From the NCBI GenBank assembly GCA_002167845.2, contig NHBO02000013.1, positions 1 to 49,919 of the forward strand: 49,919 nucleotides of DNA, written 5' to 3'. Below, piece after piece: positions 33,283 to 43,421 of this stretch. The stretch comes from Phycisphaera sp. TMED9 (lineage in GTDB: Bacteria; Planctomycetota; Phycisphaerae; Phycisphaerales; SM1A02). The position numbers and the translations under genes are program-made. Numbering within the stretch: position 1 is the stretch's first letter; every line of letters starts with the position of its first letter. A model generated the notes under the pieces. That model made no database searches. It was not told the DNA's origin and was given only the letters and a program-made list of their open reading frames with translations.

Positions 33283-34215
33283 ATGATTCAAGTGCTTCTT
33301 CTGCTGGTCGCCGCCTTCGCCCTCGGGAGTGAGCCTTCGGGGATTCCGGAAGGCGAGCTGATTCGACCACAGGATTCTTCGGAGCGATCCATGAAGAAGG
33401 CCGTGAAGATCGAGATGGTCAAGGATGGTGCGACGCTCGAGGAGAAGTTCCGGCTCTTGAAGGAACTGGGTTTCGACGGCGTCGAACTTCCAAGTCCGAA
33501 TTCATGGACGGTCGACGAGGTCGTCGCGGCCTCGAAGGCCTCCGGACTTCCGGTGCACGGCGTGGTCTGCAGTGAGCATTGGGCGAGTCCCTTGAATCAC
33601 CCGGACCCGGCGGTCCGTGCGAAATGCGTGGAGGCGATTCGCGAGGCGATCCGCGATGCCAAGGCCTATGGAGCGACTTCGGTCCTCGTCGTCCCTGCGG
33701 TCGTACGGAAGAGCATGTCCTACGACGAGGCATGGGATCTCAGCCGAGCCGAGCTCCTGAAGGTCATCCCGGACGCGGAAGCTGCGGGAATCGACATCGC
33801 TTTCGAGAACGTCTGGAACAACTTCCTGCTGAGTCCCCGCGAAGCCGCCGAATACGTGGACTCCTTCGAGAGTCCGCGGGTCGGCTGGTATCTCGATGTG
33901 GGGAATCTGGTGGCCTACGGATGGCCGGAGCAGTGGATTCGGATCCTCGGGCCTCGGGTCATGAAGGTCGACGTCAAGGAATACAGCCGTGGGAAACTCG
34001 ACAAGGAAGGCCGCTGGGCCGGATTCGACGTGGGGCTGCTTGAAGGTGACTGTGACTGGCCGGCGGTGATGAAGGCCCTCGACGAGATCGGGTACGAAGG
34101 CTGGATGACCGCGGAGATCGGCGGTGGCGATCGTGCCTGGCTGGTCGATGTGGCGGCAAGGATGGACCGGATCAACGATGCTGGAATCGATGTCGAAGAC
34201 GATGCTGAAAACTGA
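33283..34215 (+). CDS. Exported sugar phosphate isomerase/epimerase-like TIM-barrel protein
   Basis: 310 residues from ATG 33283 (GGAG 5 nt upstream). A signal peptide (MIQVLLLLVAAFALGSE) implies a periplasmic location, unusual for this mostly cytoplasmic superfamily. The barrel of the xylose isomerase-like/AP endonuclease 2 family shows LLKELGFDGVELPSP, SVLVVPAVVRKSMSYDEAWDLS, IDIAFENVWNNFLLSP, GWYLDVGNLVAYG, RVMKVDVKEYSRGK and GYEGWMTAEIGGGD; the E, D, D/K and E at strand ends are the usual metal-ligand positions. Likely acts on an oxidised or epimerised sugar made by the flanking dehydrogenases (inference). Confidence 0.8.
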   Translation: MIQVLLLLVAAFALGSEPSGIPEGELIRPQDSSERSMKKAVKIEMVKDGATLEEKFRLLKELGFDGVELPSPNSWTVDEVVAASKASGLPVHGVVCSEHWASPLNHPDPAVRAKCVEAIREAIRDAKAYGATSVLVVPAVVRKSMSYDEAWDLSRAELLKVIPDAEAAGIDIAFENVWNNFLLSPREAAEYVDSFESPRVGWYLDVGNLVAYGWPEQWIRILGPRVMKVDVKEYSRGKLDKEGRWAGFDVGLLEGDCDWPAVMKALDEIGYEGWMTAEIGGGDRAWLVDVAARMDRINDAGIDVEDDAEN

Positions 34216-34272
34216 ACTTCTCGGGAGCGGCACGGCCGTCTCCCGAATCACCCTCGAATGGGAGCTTCTCCG

Positions 34273-35586
<1,314 letters not shown>

Positions 35587-35614
35587 TCGAAGACTCGAAA
35601 AGGAGAGACCACGG

Positions 35615-36553
35615 ATGTCGAACATCGAACGACGAACCTTCATCTCGACCGCCGGCGGGGCCACCGTTGCCGGCCTGGCGACGGGGCTGGCTGGCGCCGC
35701 CGAGCTTGAAGCCCGCGAGAACGCGGCGCCGGGAGCGACCTTCAACCTCAAGTACGCGCCACACTTCGGCATGTTCAACGCGATCTCGGGAAAGGACCAT
35801 CTCGACCAGCTGCGTTTCGCCAGCGAACAGGGATTCCGGGCCTGGGAGGACAACGGCATGCCGGGCCGGTCCGACGAGGACCAGAAGCGGATCGGTGATG
35901 AGATGAAACGTCTCGAGATCGAGATGGGGGTGTTCGTGGCCGAGGGAAACTTCGGCGCGGAGACCTTCGTCAAGCGCGATCAGGCCATGACGGCGCAGTT
36001 GGAAGCGAAGATGACCAAGGCGGTCGAGATCGCCAAGCGGTGTGGCGCACGTTGGATGACCGTGGTGCCGGGTCGGTACAGCCTGTCCGATTCCTGGGAT
36101 TTCCAGACCGCCAACGTGATCGAGAATCTCAAGCGATGTGCGGCGATACTCGAGCCGCATGATCTGGTGATGGTGCTCGAGCCCTTGAATCGCCGGGATC
36201 ACTCGGGGTTGTTCCTGACCGAGATACCACAGGCGTTCATGATCTGCGAAGCAGTGGGCAGTCCGAGCTGCAAGATCCTGAACGATCTCTACCACCAGCA
36301 GATCACCGAAGGGAATCTCATTCCCTACATGGATCAGGCGTGGAGTGAGATCGCCTACTTCCAGGTCGGTGACAACCCCGGTCGTCGCGAGCCGACGACT
36401 GGAGAGATCGATTATCGCAATGTCTTCCGTCACCTCCACCGCCGCGGCTTCAAGGGGATCGTGGGCATGGAACACGGTCTGAGTCTCGGCGGCAAGGACG
36501 GTGTGGACCGGCTCATCGAGGCGTATCGAGAGTGCGACGAATTCCGGTCATGA
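35615..36553 (+). CDS. Tat-exported hydroxypyruvate isomerase-like TIM-barrel protein
   Basis: 312 residues from ATG 35615 (GGAG upstream; the open frame begins at 35561). Twin-arginine signal NIERRTFISTAGGATVAG. The barrel matches the hydroxypyruvate isomerase (Hyi)-like branch: MVLEPLNRRDHSG, ILNDLYHQQITEGNLI, YFQVGDNPGRREPTTGEIDY and KGIVGMEHGLSLGGKDG. Metal ligands are expected at the E in LEPLN, the D of NDLYH, the H/Q region and the E of MEHG. Exported members of this family occur beside Gfo/Idh/MocA enzymes in planctomycetes. The stop overlaps the next gene (ATGA). The true substrate is unknown. Confidence 0.82.
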   Translation: MSNIERRTFISTAGGATVAGLATGLAGAAELEARENAAPGATFNLKYAPHFGMFNAISGKDHLDQLRFASEQGFRAWEDNGMPGRSDEDQKRIGDEMKRLEIEMGVFVAEGNFGAETFVKRDQAMTAQLEAKMTKAVEIAKRCGARWMTVVPGRYSLSDSWDFQTANVIENLKRCAAILEPHDLVMVLEPLNRRDHSGLFLTEIPQAFMICEAVGSPSCKILNDLYHQQITEGNLIPYMDQAWSEIAYFQVGDNPGRREPTTGEIDYRNVFRHLHRRGFKGIVGMEHGLSLGGKDGVDRLIEAYRECDEFRS

Positions 36554-38412
36554 GAATCGAGATGGTTCGCGCCGTCGCGATGTTCGCCGCCGTGATCGGC
36601 CTGACGTGGTTCGTCCCGGCGGCATTCGCCGCCGGGTCCGACGTTCGCGTGATCGATCGCCGGGTGGTGATGGGCACGCCCGCCACCATCCAGGTCTACG
36701 CGCCGGACGAAGCGACGGGCTACGAGGCCACTCGCGCCGCCTTCGCGCGAATGGCCGAGATCGAGGATGCGCTGAGTGACTATCGGCCGCGAAGCGAGGC
36801 GATGCGGCTCGTCGAGCGGGTCGACGAACCGGTTCCGGTGTCTCCCGATCTGGCCTCGGCGCTGCGGAAATCCGCCCGCTGGCATCGATCGAGCGCGGGG
36901 GCGTTTGACCCGACGATCGGTCCGCTCAGCCTGCTCTGGCGGACGGCGCGTCTTGCCGGCGTGCCACCATCGGCCGCGAGTATCGAGTTCGCGAACGACG
37001 TGGTCGGCTTCGAGAAGCTCGAGATCGATTCCGTGGCCGGTACGGTGCGCTGCCGAACGGCCGGGCTTCGGCTCGACTTCGGTGGCCTCGGCAAGGGGAT
37101 GGCCGCGGATGCGGGGCTTGAGGTGCTTCGAGCCCACGGACTGGTCCGCGCCCTGGTCGATGTCGGCGGTGATCTGGTGGCGGGATTCCCGCCGCCGGGA
37201 TCCTCGGGATGGCGGGTCCGCATTCGAACCGTCGAAGGCGACGATGATGAGATCGTGCTGCTGGAGAACGGTGCGATCGCGACGAGTGGCGACGTGGAGC
37301 AGTTTCTCGAAGTGGAACGTGATGGTGAAACCGTTCGATTGAGCCACCTTCTCGATCCCCGCACCGGGCGCGCGGTGGACAAGCGGCGGGAGGTGACGGT
37401 GCTCGTGCGGGGAGGTGCCGCGCCCGGTGCCGATGCGGATGCGCTCGCGAGCTGCGCCAGCGTGCTCGGCTTCAACGGATCCATGCGGCTCGCGGACGGC
37501 ACCATCGACGGCTGGATCCGATTCCACGAGATCTCCTCCGGCTCCGGAACGGGAACCGACTCCGGACGGACTCGACGAATTCCACTGGCCGCCGACCCGA
37601 CGTGGGCTCGGGTCGAAAACGGGTCGGTGCTGGTCGACGGCTTCGAGTTCTCGGAAGGCCCGGTCTTTCTTGCGAACGGCGATCTGCTCGTGACGGATCA
37701 ACCCCGAGATCGAATCGTTCGCATCGATGCCGGCGGTGGCGTGTCGGTGATGTTCGAGGGTGCCCGTCGAGCGAACGGACTGGCGGTCGCCCGCGATGGT
37801 CGGCTCCTCGGATGTGCGGAAGCCGAGAACGAACTCGTGGCGTGGGATGAGGACGGAAGCGTCGAGGTCCTCGCCTCGGGCGGGACGAGTCCGTTCAACG
37901 GCCCCAATGATCTCTGGGTCGGACCGTCGGGGCGGATCTGGTTCACCGATCCCTTCTATCGGAGATCCTGGTTCGCGTTCGGGCGAAAGCCGCTCCGGGC
38001 GGACGTCCACCGGCTCGACCCCGATGGGACCTGTGAGATCGCGGCGACGGACTTCGTGCGTCCCAACGGCATCGTCGGCCGACCGGACGGGAGTCGTCTC
38101 TACGTCGCCGATCTCGACGGGGGGCGGACCTTCGAGTTCGCCATCGGGCCGGACGGCGCCCTCGGCCCGCGTCGGATGTTCTTCCCGCTGGGGTCGGACG
38201 GCATGGCGATGGCCTCCGACGGCACCGTGCTGCTCACTGGCAAGGGCGTGCACGTGGTGTCAGCGGACGGGGCCCTCATCCGCACCCTCGTGCCGGAGGA
38301 ACGCTGGATCTCCAACGCGTGCTTCGACGAGGCCGAGCGACGGTTGGTGGTCACTGCGGTCGATCGGGTGCTCGTGTTCGAATTGCCGGACGACCTCGCC
38401 GGCGACGGTTGA
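36550..38412 (+). CDS. Exported ApbE (FAD:protein FMN transferase) fused to an SMP-30/gluconolactonase domain
   Basis: 620 residues from ATG 36550, overlapping the previous stop (ATGA). Signal peptide about 1-28 (ends AAFAAG). ApbE domain, about 30-330: FDPTIGPLSLLW, LDFGGLGKGMAADAG, VDVGGDLVAG, AIATSGDVEQFL, HLLDPRTGRAV and GADADALASCASVLG, covering the FAD- and magnesium-binding motifs. A Gly/Ser/Thr linker (about 332-345) leads to an SMP-30/gluconolactonase-type propeller (about 350-615): EFSEGPVFLANGDLLVTD, GPNDLWVGPSGRIWFTDPFY and RPNGIVGRPDGSRLYVADLDGG. ApbE attaches FMN to exported proteins; SMP-30 proteins hydrolyse sugar lactones. Both halves look intact. The combination in one chain is unusual. 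Confidence 0.85.
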   Translation: MRIEMVRAVAMFAAVIGLTWFVPAAFAAGSDVRVIDRRVVMGTPATIQVYAPDEATGYEATRAAFARMAEIEDALSDYRPRSEAMRLVERVDEPVPVSPDLASALRKSARWHRSSAGAFDPTIGPLSLLWRTARLAGVPPSAASIEFANDVVGFEKLEIDSVAGTVRCRTAGLRLDFGGLGKGMAADAGLEVLRAHGLVRALVDVGGDLVAGFPPPGSSGWRVRIRTVEGDDDEIVLLENGAIATSGDVEQFLEVERDGETVRLSHLLDPRTGRAVDKRREVTVLVRGGAAPGADADALASCASVLGFNGSMRLADGTIDGWIRFHEISSGSGTGTDSGRTRRIPLAADPTWARVENGSVLVDGFEFSEGPVFLANGDLLVTDQPRDRIVRIDAGGGVSVMFEGARRANGLAVARDGRLLGCAEAENELVAWDEDGSVEVLASGGTSPFNGPNDLWVGPSGRIWFTDPFYRRSWFAFGRKPLRADVHRLDPDGTCEIAATDFVRPNGIVGRPDGSRLYVADLDGGRTFEFAIGPDGALGPRRMFFPLGSDGMAMASDGTVLLTGKGVHVVSADGALIRTLVPEERWISNACFDEAERRLVVTAVDRVLVFELPDDLAGDG

Positions 38413-38569
38413 GCGTGATCCGAACACGGCGAGCGAGCTTTGCAAACGAATTCTGCACGCGTTGGGAATCCTCGTCAGCAGCTGGACGCCGTGATCGAGT
38501 GACCCGGACCGGAACAGAGCCGCCTCCTCTCCGCCATGCGGGGACGGGGCTTTGCTTCACGGCGGTGGT

Positions 38570-39967
38570 TCAGCCGTTCTTCGCGGTCTTGAAGGTCTCG
38601 ATCGCACGGACCCGCGCCGCCTTGAGATCGACGATCGGAGGGAATGCGCCGGCGGTGTCGAACTCCGGGACCCAGGTTCGAATGTACTCGTGTTCCTTGT
38701 CGAATCGCTCCGCCTGGCGATCGGGATTGAAGATCCGGAAGTAGGGCGCTGCGTCGGTTCCGGTCGAGGCGGCCCACTGCCAACCGCCGTTGTTGCTGGG
38801 GAAGTCGCCGTCGACCAATCGATTCATGAAGAACCGTTCGCCACGTCTCCAGTCGATCAGGAGGTGCTTCGACAGGAAGGTCGCGACGATCATGCGGACG
38901 CGATTGTGCATCCAGCCGGTCCGGTCGAGTTGTCTCATCCCAGCATCCACGATGCCGATCCCGGTCTCGCCTCGGCTCCACGCCTCGAATCTGGCGTCGT
39001 CGTCCCGCCAAGGGACGCGATTCGTCCAGGCGTGGAGCGGTCGGTCCATGGAGAGCCGCGGAATGCCGTCCATGACATGTCGGTAGAACTCTCGCCAGAT
39101 CAACTCGCTCAACCAGACCGAGGGCCCTTCGGCCCAGCGTTCGATGGTCGGGCCGTGGGCGTCGACGAGGCGATGGAGAATGCGGCGCGGAGAGATCGAC
39201 CCGCAGGCCAGCCAGGGTGAGAGCGTGCTCGTTCCATCCAGCGACGGCGTGTCCCGATCTTCGTGATATCGAAGAATCGGACCGTCGAGAAAACGCTCGA
39301 GTCTTCGAAGGGGTTCTTCCTCGCCCGGCTCGAACATCGACTCCGGCCGCGATTCCAGAGATGGATCCAGCTCGCCGGGAAGAAACTTGTCGGGGTCGAG
39401 CTTCGGGTTTCGGCGGGCCGTTCCAACCGTCGCGAGCTCCGGGATACCGGTGTCCTGAAGGAGCGCGAGCCACTTGTTCTTGAAGGGCGTGAAGACGGTG
39501 TACGGGGTCCCGCCGCCGGATCGAATCTCTCTGATCGGCAGGATGGTCTGGTCTTCGTGTCGGATGAAGTCGATGTCCGGCGCCAGGAGCTCGTCGCGAA
39601 CCGACTCGTCACGGCGTTCCTCGTTCAGACCGAACTCACGATTCGCATGGATTTCCGAGGCGTCGAGGGTTCGGGCGACATCGAGAAGAACTCCGGCAAT
39701 CGCGGCATCGTCGCTTCCTCGAAGCACTCGGAGGTCGATTCCCTTCGAGTCGAGTCCGGAACGGAGGGCGGTCAGTGCCCCGGTCATCATCCCGCAGCGG
39801 TGTTCACCCCAGTGGTGCTGTTTCCATTGCTCCGGGGTCATGACGAAGATCGCGGTGCAGCCTCCCTTGCCCCGTCGTACCGCGGCGGCCAACGCCGGAT
39901 TGTCGTCAAGTCGAAGATCACCCCGCAGCCAGGCGATGGTTCGGATGGAATTCGCCACGTCCGTCAT
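38570..39967 (-). CDS. phr: Deoxyribodipyrimidine photolyase/cryptochrome-family protein
   Basis: 465 residues; start at ATG 39967, overlapping the upstream flavoprotein stop (ATGA). N-terminal antenna domain IRTIAWLRGDLRLDDNPALAAAV, then the FAD-binding helical domain with STLSPWLACGSISPRRIL, VWLSELIWREFYRHVM, WSRGETGIGIVDAGMRQL, WMHNRVRMIVATFLSKHLLI and NNGGWQWAASTGTDAAPYFR. These are the hallmarks of class I CPD photolyases, which repair UV dimers in DNA with blue light. The tryptophan-rich FAD pocket is complete, favouring repair over signalling, though cryptochromes share most motifs. The gene is convergent with the ApbE-SMP-30 gene. Confidence 0.88.
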   Translation of the reverse strand: MTDVANSIRTIAWLRGDLRLDDNPALAAAVRRGKGGCTAIFVMTPEQWKQHHWGEHRCGMMTGALTALRSGLDSKGIDLRVLRGSDDAAIAGVLLDVARTLDASEIHANREFGLNEERRDESVRDELLAPDIDFIRHEDQTILPIREIRSGGGTPYTVFTPFKNKWLALLQDTGIPELATVGTARRNPKLDPDKFLPGELDPSLESRPESMFEPGEEEPLRRLERFLDGPILRYHEDRDTPSLDGTSTLSPWLACGSISPRRILHRLVDAHGPTIERWAEGPSVWLSELIWREFYRHVMDGIPRLSMDRPLHAWTNRVPWRDDDARFEAWSRGETGIGIVDAGMRQLDRTGWMHNRVRMIVATFLSKHLLIDWRRGERFFMNRLVDGDFPSNNGGWQWAASTGTDAAPYFRIFNPDRQAERFDKEHEYIRTWVPEFDTAGAFPPIVDLKAARVRAIETFKTAKNG

Positions 39968-41247
39968 GAGTGGTTCCTCGATTCGTCGGAAAGACATCTT
40001 CCGGCGGCATCGATGCCGCTCTGGATCGCGTCGTCGATCGAGGGATCGCCGAGCCAGTCGCCGGCGACCTGAGTGCCCGCGGGAAGATCGGAAAGCAACG
40101 CCATGGTGACTCTTCTCGGGAGGGCTTCGGAAACGTGACAGGTGGTCAGGTGACGCCAATCGCTGGAATCGATGCCGAGGATGGTCGCGGCTTCGGCTTG
40201 AATCCCGTCGAGATCGATCGATGGTTCGACGTCGCCGCGGGTCGGTCGCAGGCTGGCCAGCAATGAATGACGACCGTGTGGTGCGATTCCCGGTGCCACG
40301 CCGCTCGGACTGCACAGGAGATTGATGGCTCCCGTGCCGCTCCCATTGAGCACGATGATGGGCTCGGTGATCGCGGGGGTTCCAGTCTCGAAATGAACCG
40401 CGGTCGTGCTCGACCATTGCCCGGCCTGCGGGGGCGACGCGCCGAGGAGCCTCGCCGTGACGTCGAAGGGGGTCGCCATCACGACGCCCGCCGAGGAGAT
40501 CGTCTCGCCGGTGTTCAAGACCACCGATCGCTCGTTGGTTTCGGTCACCGGACTCTGGAGTCGGATGTGTTCACGAATGGGCTCGGCGAGTTCCTCTGCG
40601 ATGGCCTGCATTCCGCCGTCGGGGACCTCGGCGTTCCCCCTGGCGAATCGATCGAGCGTGCGCAGGAATCGGGCGGCGGGGACCGACAGCGTTTCATCGA
40701 GAAACACACCCCCGAAGAACGGTCGAAGGAACGACTCGATGAAGCGATCGCTGAATCCGGTTCGTCGGATGATCTCCATCGCCGACTCCGAGGAGTCTTC
40801 GAGGGTCTCCGCCCTCGCGGCGAGCCGTCGGCATCGATTGGCGGCTCGGAGGTCCCTCCAGCCGACCAGTCCCTTGAACAAGGGCTGCAAGGATCCCAGA
40901 GGGTGACGCTTGGGATCGAGGATCCGAATCCGTGATTCGCCGGTCCAGACCATCGACCCGGAAACGAATGGATGCCGCTTGAGTGTGTGACGATCGACCA
41001 GCGTTTCGAGTGACCGGTAGTTCGACATCGAGACCTGGAAGCCGAGATCGCAGACGATTCCATCCACCACCACGGATCCAAGGCGTCCGCCGACGCGGCC
41101 CGACGCTTCGCAGATCATGAACTCCCGACCCTGGCGTTGGAGCTCGCGTCCGCATGCGAGTCCGGCGATTCCGGCGCCGATGATGACGATGGGGTCTGGA
41201 GAGAGCATTGGGTGATCCATTCGAGCGGGGGGTCGACCGTTCATCAT
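39964..41247 (-). CDS. FAD-dependent amine-oxidase/protoporphyrinogen-oxidase-like protein
   Basis: Up to 427 residues from ATG 41247; ATG 41220 and ATG 41208 are alternatives, and no ribosome site distinguishes them. The dinucleotide-binding motif PIVIIGAGIAGLACGREL is at the N-terminus, followed by FMICEASGRVGGRLGS and DGIVCDLGFQVSMSNY, all typical of the flavin amine oxidase superfamily. The C-terminus has TQVAGDWLGDPSIDDAIQSG, the second FAD contact. The substrate is not evident; relatives act in carotenoid, amine or porphyrin chemistry. It is translationally coupled to the photolyase, and such pairs may share light or redox stress roles (inference). TCAAAT sits 6 nt before ATG 41247. Confidence 0.8.
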   Translation of the reverse strand: MMNGRPPARMDHPMLSPDPIVIIGAGIAGLACGRELQRQGREFMICEASGRVGGRLGSVVVDGIVCDLGFQVSMSNYRSLETLVDRHTLKRHPFVSGSMVWTGESRIRILDPKRHPLGSLQPLFKGLVGWRDLRAANRCRRLAARAETLEDSSESAMEIIRRTGFSDRFIESFLRPFFGGVFLDETLSVPAARFLRTLDRFARGNAEVPDGGMQAIAEELAEPIREHIRLQSPVTETNERSVVLNTGETISSAGVVMATPFDVTARLLGASPPQAGQWSSTTAVHFETGTPAITEPIIVLNGSGTGAINLLCSPSGVAPGIAPHGRHSLLASLRPTRGDVEPSIDLDGIQAEAATILGIDSSDWRHLTTCHVSEALPRRVTMALLSDLPAGTQVAGDWLGDPSIDDAIQSGIDAAGRCLSDESRNHS

Positions 41248-41370
41248 CGTCGGATTTGAAGTTCGAAGGGGGGATCAAGGCCGATTTCAGACCTCGGGGG
41301 TCCGTGCGCCGGGCAGGTGATTCGGGATGGTCGACATCGTGGATTCGGACGAACTGACGATTGATGGGGC

Positions 41371-41400
41371 GGGGTGAGGCGGGGTGAGGCGGGCTGAGGC
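41371..41400 (+). repeat. Three tandem 10-bp units upstream of the pdxH-like gene
   Basis: GGGGTGAGGC twice, then GGGCTGAGGC. The array lies in the divergent spacer between the amine-oxidase-like gene and the pdxH-like gene, about 67 bp before the latter's ATG. Too short to classify; it may be a simple-sequence slippage product or a protein-binding repeat. Confidence 0.6.
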
Positions 41401-41466
41401 GGGCGATCGGGGCCGGTGGAAGGTCGATGGCCCTCCAGCCGGCTTGAATTCGGGGATGATGGGGGC

Positions 41467-42090
41467 ATGACTGACGACGTCCGAAATCAACCTGCCCGCA
41501 CGCTCGAGGAACAACTTGCGGAGACCTGGGATCAGCTCGCCCGGGCCGTCCGGGACGGAAAGCACGAGTGGCATCTCCCCGTGGTTTCCACGGTTGGTCT
41601 GGATGGTTGCCCGGAAGCTCGCACGGTGGTGCTCCGGGGGGTGGATCCGGTCGACCGCGTTCTGGCATTCAACACCGATCGCCGCAGCCGAAAACCGAGT
41701 GAACTCGAGGCGGATGATCGAATGGCATGGACCTTCTACGAGCGACGGGATCGTGTTCAGCTCCGCATTTCCGGTCCGACGACGATGCATGCAGACGATG
41801 AGATCGCGGATCAGGCCTGGCAGTCCACGGCCCTCTCAAGCCGGCGGTGCTACATGGCGCCGCACGCTCCGACGTCAAGGCTCGACGTCTGGGACCCGAA
41901 TCTGCCCGAGGGCTTGTTCGCCTCGAGTCCCGATCAGGCGGCCAGTGAGGCGGGGCGGGCGAACTTCATGACCGTCCGCACCCGGATCGATCGGCTCGAG
42001 CGGCTCGAGCTGCATCACGACGGTCACTTGCGTGCGCTCTGGCAGTGGAAAGACGATGGTTCGGTCGATGTTTCATGGCTTGCCTCCTGA
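41467..42090 (+). CDS. Pyridoxamine 5'-phosphate oxidase family protein
   Basis: 207 residues from ATG 41467 (the frame opens at 41416). An FMN-binding split-barrel: WHLPVVSTVGLDGCPEARTVVLRGVD, LAFNTDRRSRKPSELEAD and MAWTFYERRDRVQLRISG match the flavin-binding half of PdxH-type proteins; FMTVRTRIDRLERLELHHDGHLRALW matches the end. The shorter spacing in the middle and divergent C-terminus suggest a PdxH-like relative (Alr4036-type) rather than the classical enzyme, so vitamin B6 salvage is plausible but not certain. A GATGAT hexamer lies 6 nt before the ATG, a weak version of the leaderless pattern. Confidence 0.78.
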   Translation: MTDDVRNQPARTLEEQLAETWDQLARAVRDGKHEWHLPVVSTVGLDGCPEARTVVLRGVDPVDRVLAFNTDRRSRKPSELEADDRMAWTFYERRDRVQLRISGPTTMHADDEIADQAWQSTALSSRRCYMAPHAPTSRLDVWDPNLPEGLFASSPDQAASEAGRANFMTVRTRIDRLERLELHHDGHLRALWQWKDDGSVDVSWLAS

Positions 42091-42111
42091 GAGGCTTCGC
42101 GAACCGCTGGC

Positions 42112-42537
42112 TCAGGAAAAAGCCACGGTCCGGTCTTGTCGCCGGGCAGCGAGCAGGATGAGGGCGAAAGGGACCCACCAGATCAGATCGTTGGTGACGA
42201 TGTTCAGGCCGAAGATCCACTCGATCTTGCCTTGGGCCGCCGACCACACGAACCCGATCGGGCCGAAGACCTTCCCGAGAAGGCCGACCAGCACGATCGG
42301 CCAGTGCCGAATCGGATCTCGCGCGGCTGCGAGATAGCCGACCCCATAGACCCCGATGACCATGCCGAGGCACTGCCAGATCGCTCGGCCGGGATCTTCG
42401 AGGGGAGGCATGTCGAGAATTCGGAACGGGAGATCCGGGAATAGGACGATGGGGATTCCCCACAGCACGTTGTACACGCCGGCTGCGAAGAGCCAGCGAC
42501 GCATCCAGGTCGGAGATCGGTCTTGGAGTGTGGGCAT
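42112..42537 (-). CDS. Small multi-pass membrane protein of unknown function (141 aa)
   Basis: Start taken as ATG 42537. Four hydrophobic segments: WLFAAGVYNVLWGIPIVLF, IWQCLGMVIGVYGVGYLAAA, WPIVLVGLLGKVFGPIGFVW and NDLIWWVPFALILLAA. A conserved-looking DPIRHWP links two of them. Both termini are short and the N-terminal 11 residues are polar. No known transporter or enzyme motif was found; similar small proteins in planctomycetes are left as hypothetical. It is convergent with the pdxH-like gene, 21 bp apart, and diverges from the first PEP-CTERM gene. Confidence 0.65.
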   Translation of the reverse strand: MPTLQDRSPTWMRRWLFAAGVYNVLWGIPIVLFPDLPFRILDMPPLEDPGRAIWQCLGMVIGVYGVGYLAAARDPIRHWPIVLVGLLGKVFGPIGFVWSAAQGKIEWIFGLNIVTNDLIWWVPFALILLAARRQDRTVAFS

Positions 42538-42624
42538 GATCTTGGTTTCGGTCGAGACAGCGAGCGGATGTGAGTTGGGATCTCGTGTCGCACAAAAGTA
42601 CTGGTGGAAACTCCACGGTTTTCA

Positions 42625-42654
42625 TTGGACTGGATGATTTCGACGGCTTAGTAT
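42625..42654 (+). promoter_or_regulatory. Promoter of the first PEP-CTERM gene
   Basis: TTGGAC (42625-42630), an 18-nt spacer and TAGTAT (42649-42654). It predicts a start near 42661 and a leader of about 56 nt with a GGAAAGGG ribosome site. Confidence 0.5.
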
Positions 42655-42716
42655 CTCCCCGCGGCCGTGGGAAGCCGTGATTTGTGCAACTGGGATCTGT
42701 GGAAAGGGACCCTTCA

Positions 42717-43373
42717 ATGTTTTTCAGAATCGCCTTCGGCGCCGTAGTTGCGGCGTCAGGTGCGAGCGCTCCTGCGTTCGCTGAGTTGGTCGACGTCGTT
42801 GGCGGGCAGACCAACGTCCTCCTTGACTTCGACGTGATCTCAAGCGTCACCGACCTGGAACTCACCAGCGTCAGCAACGGGGTGATCACCCCGGGAAATC
42901 TCGGTGACGGATCGATCGCATTCGCGGTGACGTCGCCGGATGCCGCCACTCAGGCCACCGATTTTCGGTACGACACGATTGATTTCTTCGACTCTTTCGC
43001 CGGATCGATCGGGCACCGGGGAACGCTGACCTTCAATGACGACATCACGTTCGGGAATTTCAAGATCGGTTACGACACCGATTTGGAGTCGTTCACGGTC
43101 AGTGACACCTACTCGGTCCTCGGCGCGGTCTTCGAAGTCGCCGTGGTCGAGGCCTCGCCGCTGGTGGGCACCTTCGATGTCATCGGTGATCTCTTGATCA
43201 CCGAAAACTTCGCCACGATCCTGCTTGATCTGGGCCTCGCCGATTCGAATCTCGCCGGAGCGGATGTTGGTGACGCCTGGGTTCAGGGGCTGAATCAGAA
43301 CGTTCCTGCCCCCGGAGTGCTTGCGCTCGGAGGGGCGGCGTTTCTCGTCTCGCGGAGACGCGCCCGCGATTGA
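42717..43373 (+). CDS. PEP-CTERM secreted protein (paralog 1)
   Basis: 218 residues from ATG 42717 (frame open from 42684). Signal peptide about 1-24 (AFGAVVAASGASAPAFA). The mature domain starts ELVDVVGGQTNVLLDFD and is beta-rich and acidic, without cysteines. It ends in a sorting tail: VPAPGVLALGGAAFLVSRRRARD, that is a VPAPG motif, a hydrophobic helix and arginines, as recognised by exosortase/PEP-CTERM systems. After cleavage the protein is expected at the cell surface or in an extracellular matrix. No exosortase gene is in the window. It has a tandem paralog 138 bp downstream. Confidence 0.78.
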   Translation: MFFRIAFGAVVAASGASAPAFAELVDVVGGQTNVLLDFDVISSVTDLELTSVSNGVITPGNLGDGSIAFAVTSPDAATQATDFRYDTIDFFDSFAGSIGHRGTLTFNDDITFGNFKIGYDTDLESFTVSDTYSVLGAVFEVAVVEASPLVGTFDVIGDLLITENFATILLDLGLADSNLAGADVGDAWVQGLNQNVPAPGVLALGGAAFLVSRRRARD

Positions 43374-43421
43374 TTGCGATCTCAAATGATCAGGCCGTTT
43401 TGTACCGGCCAAGTTGAATCC

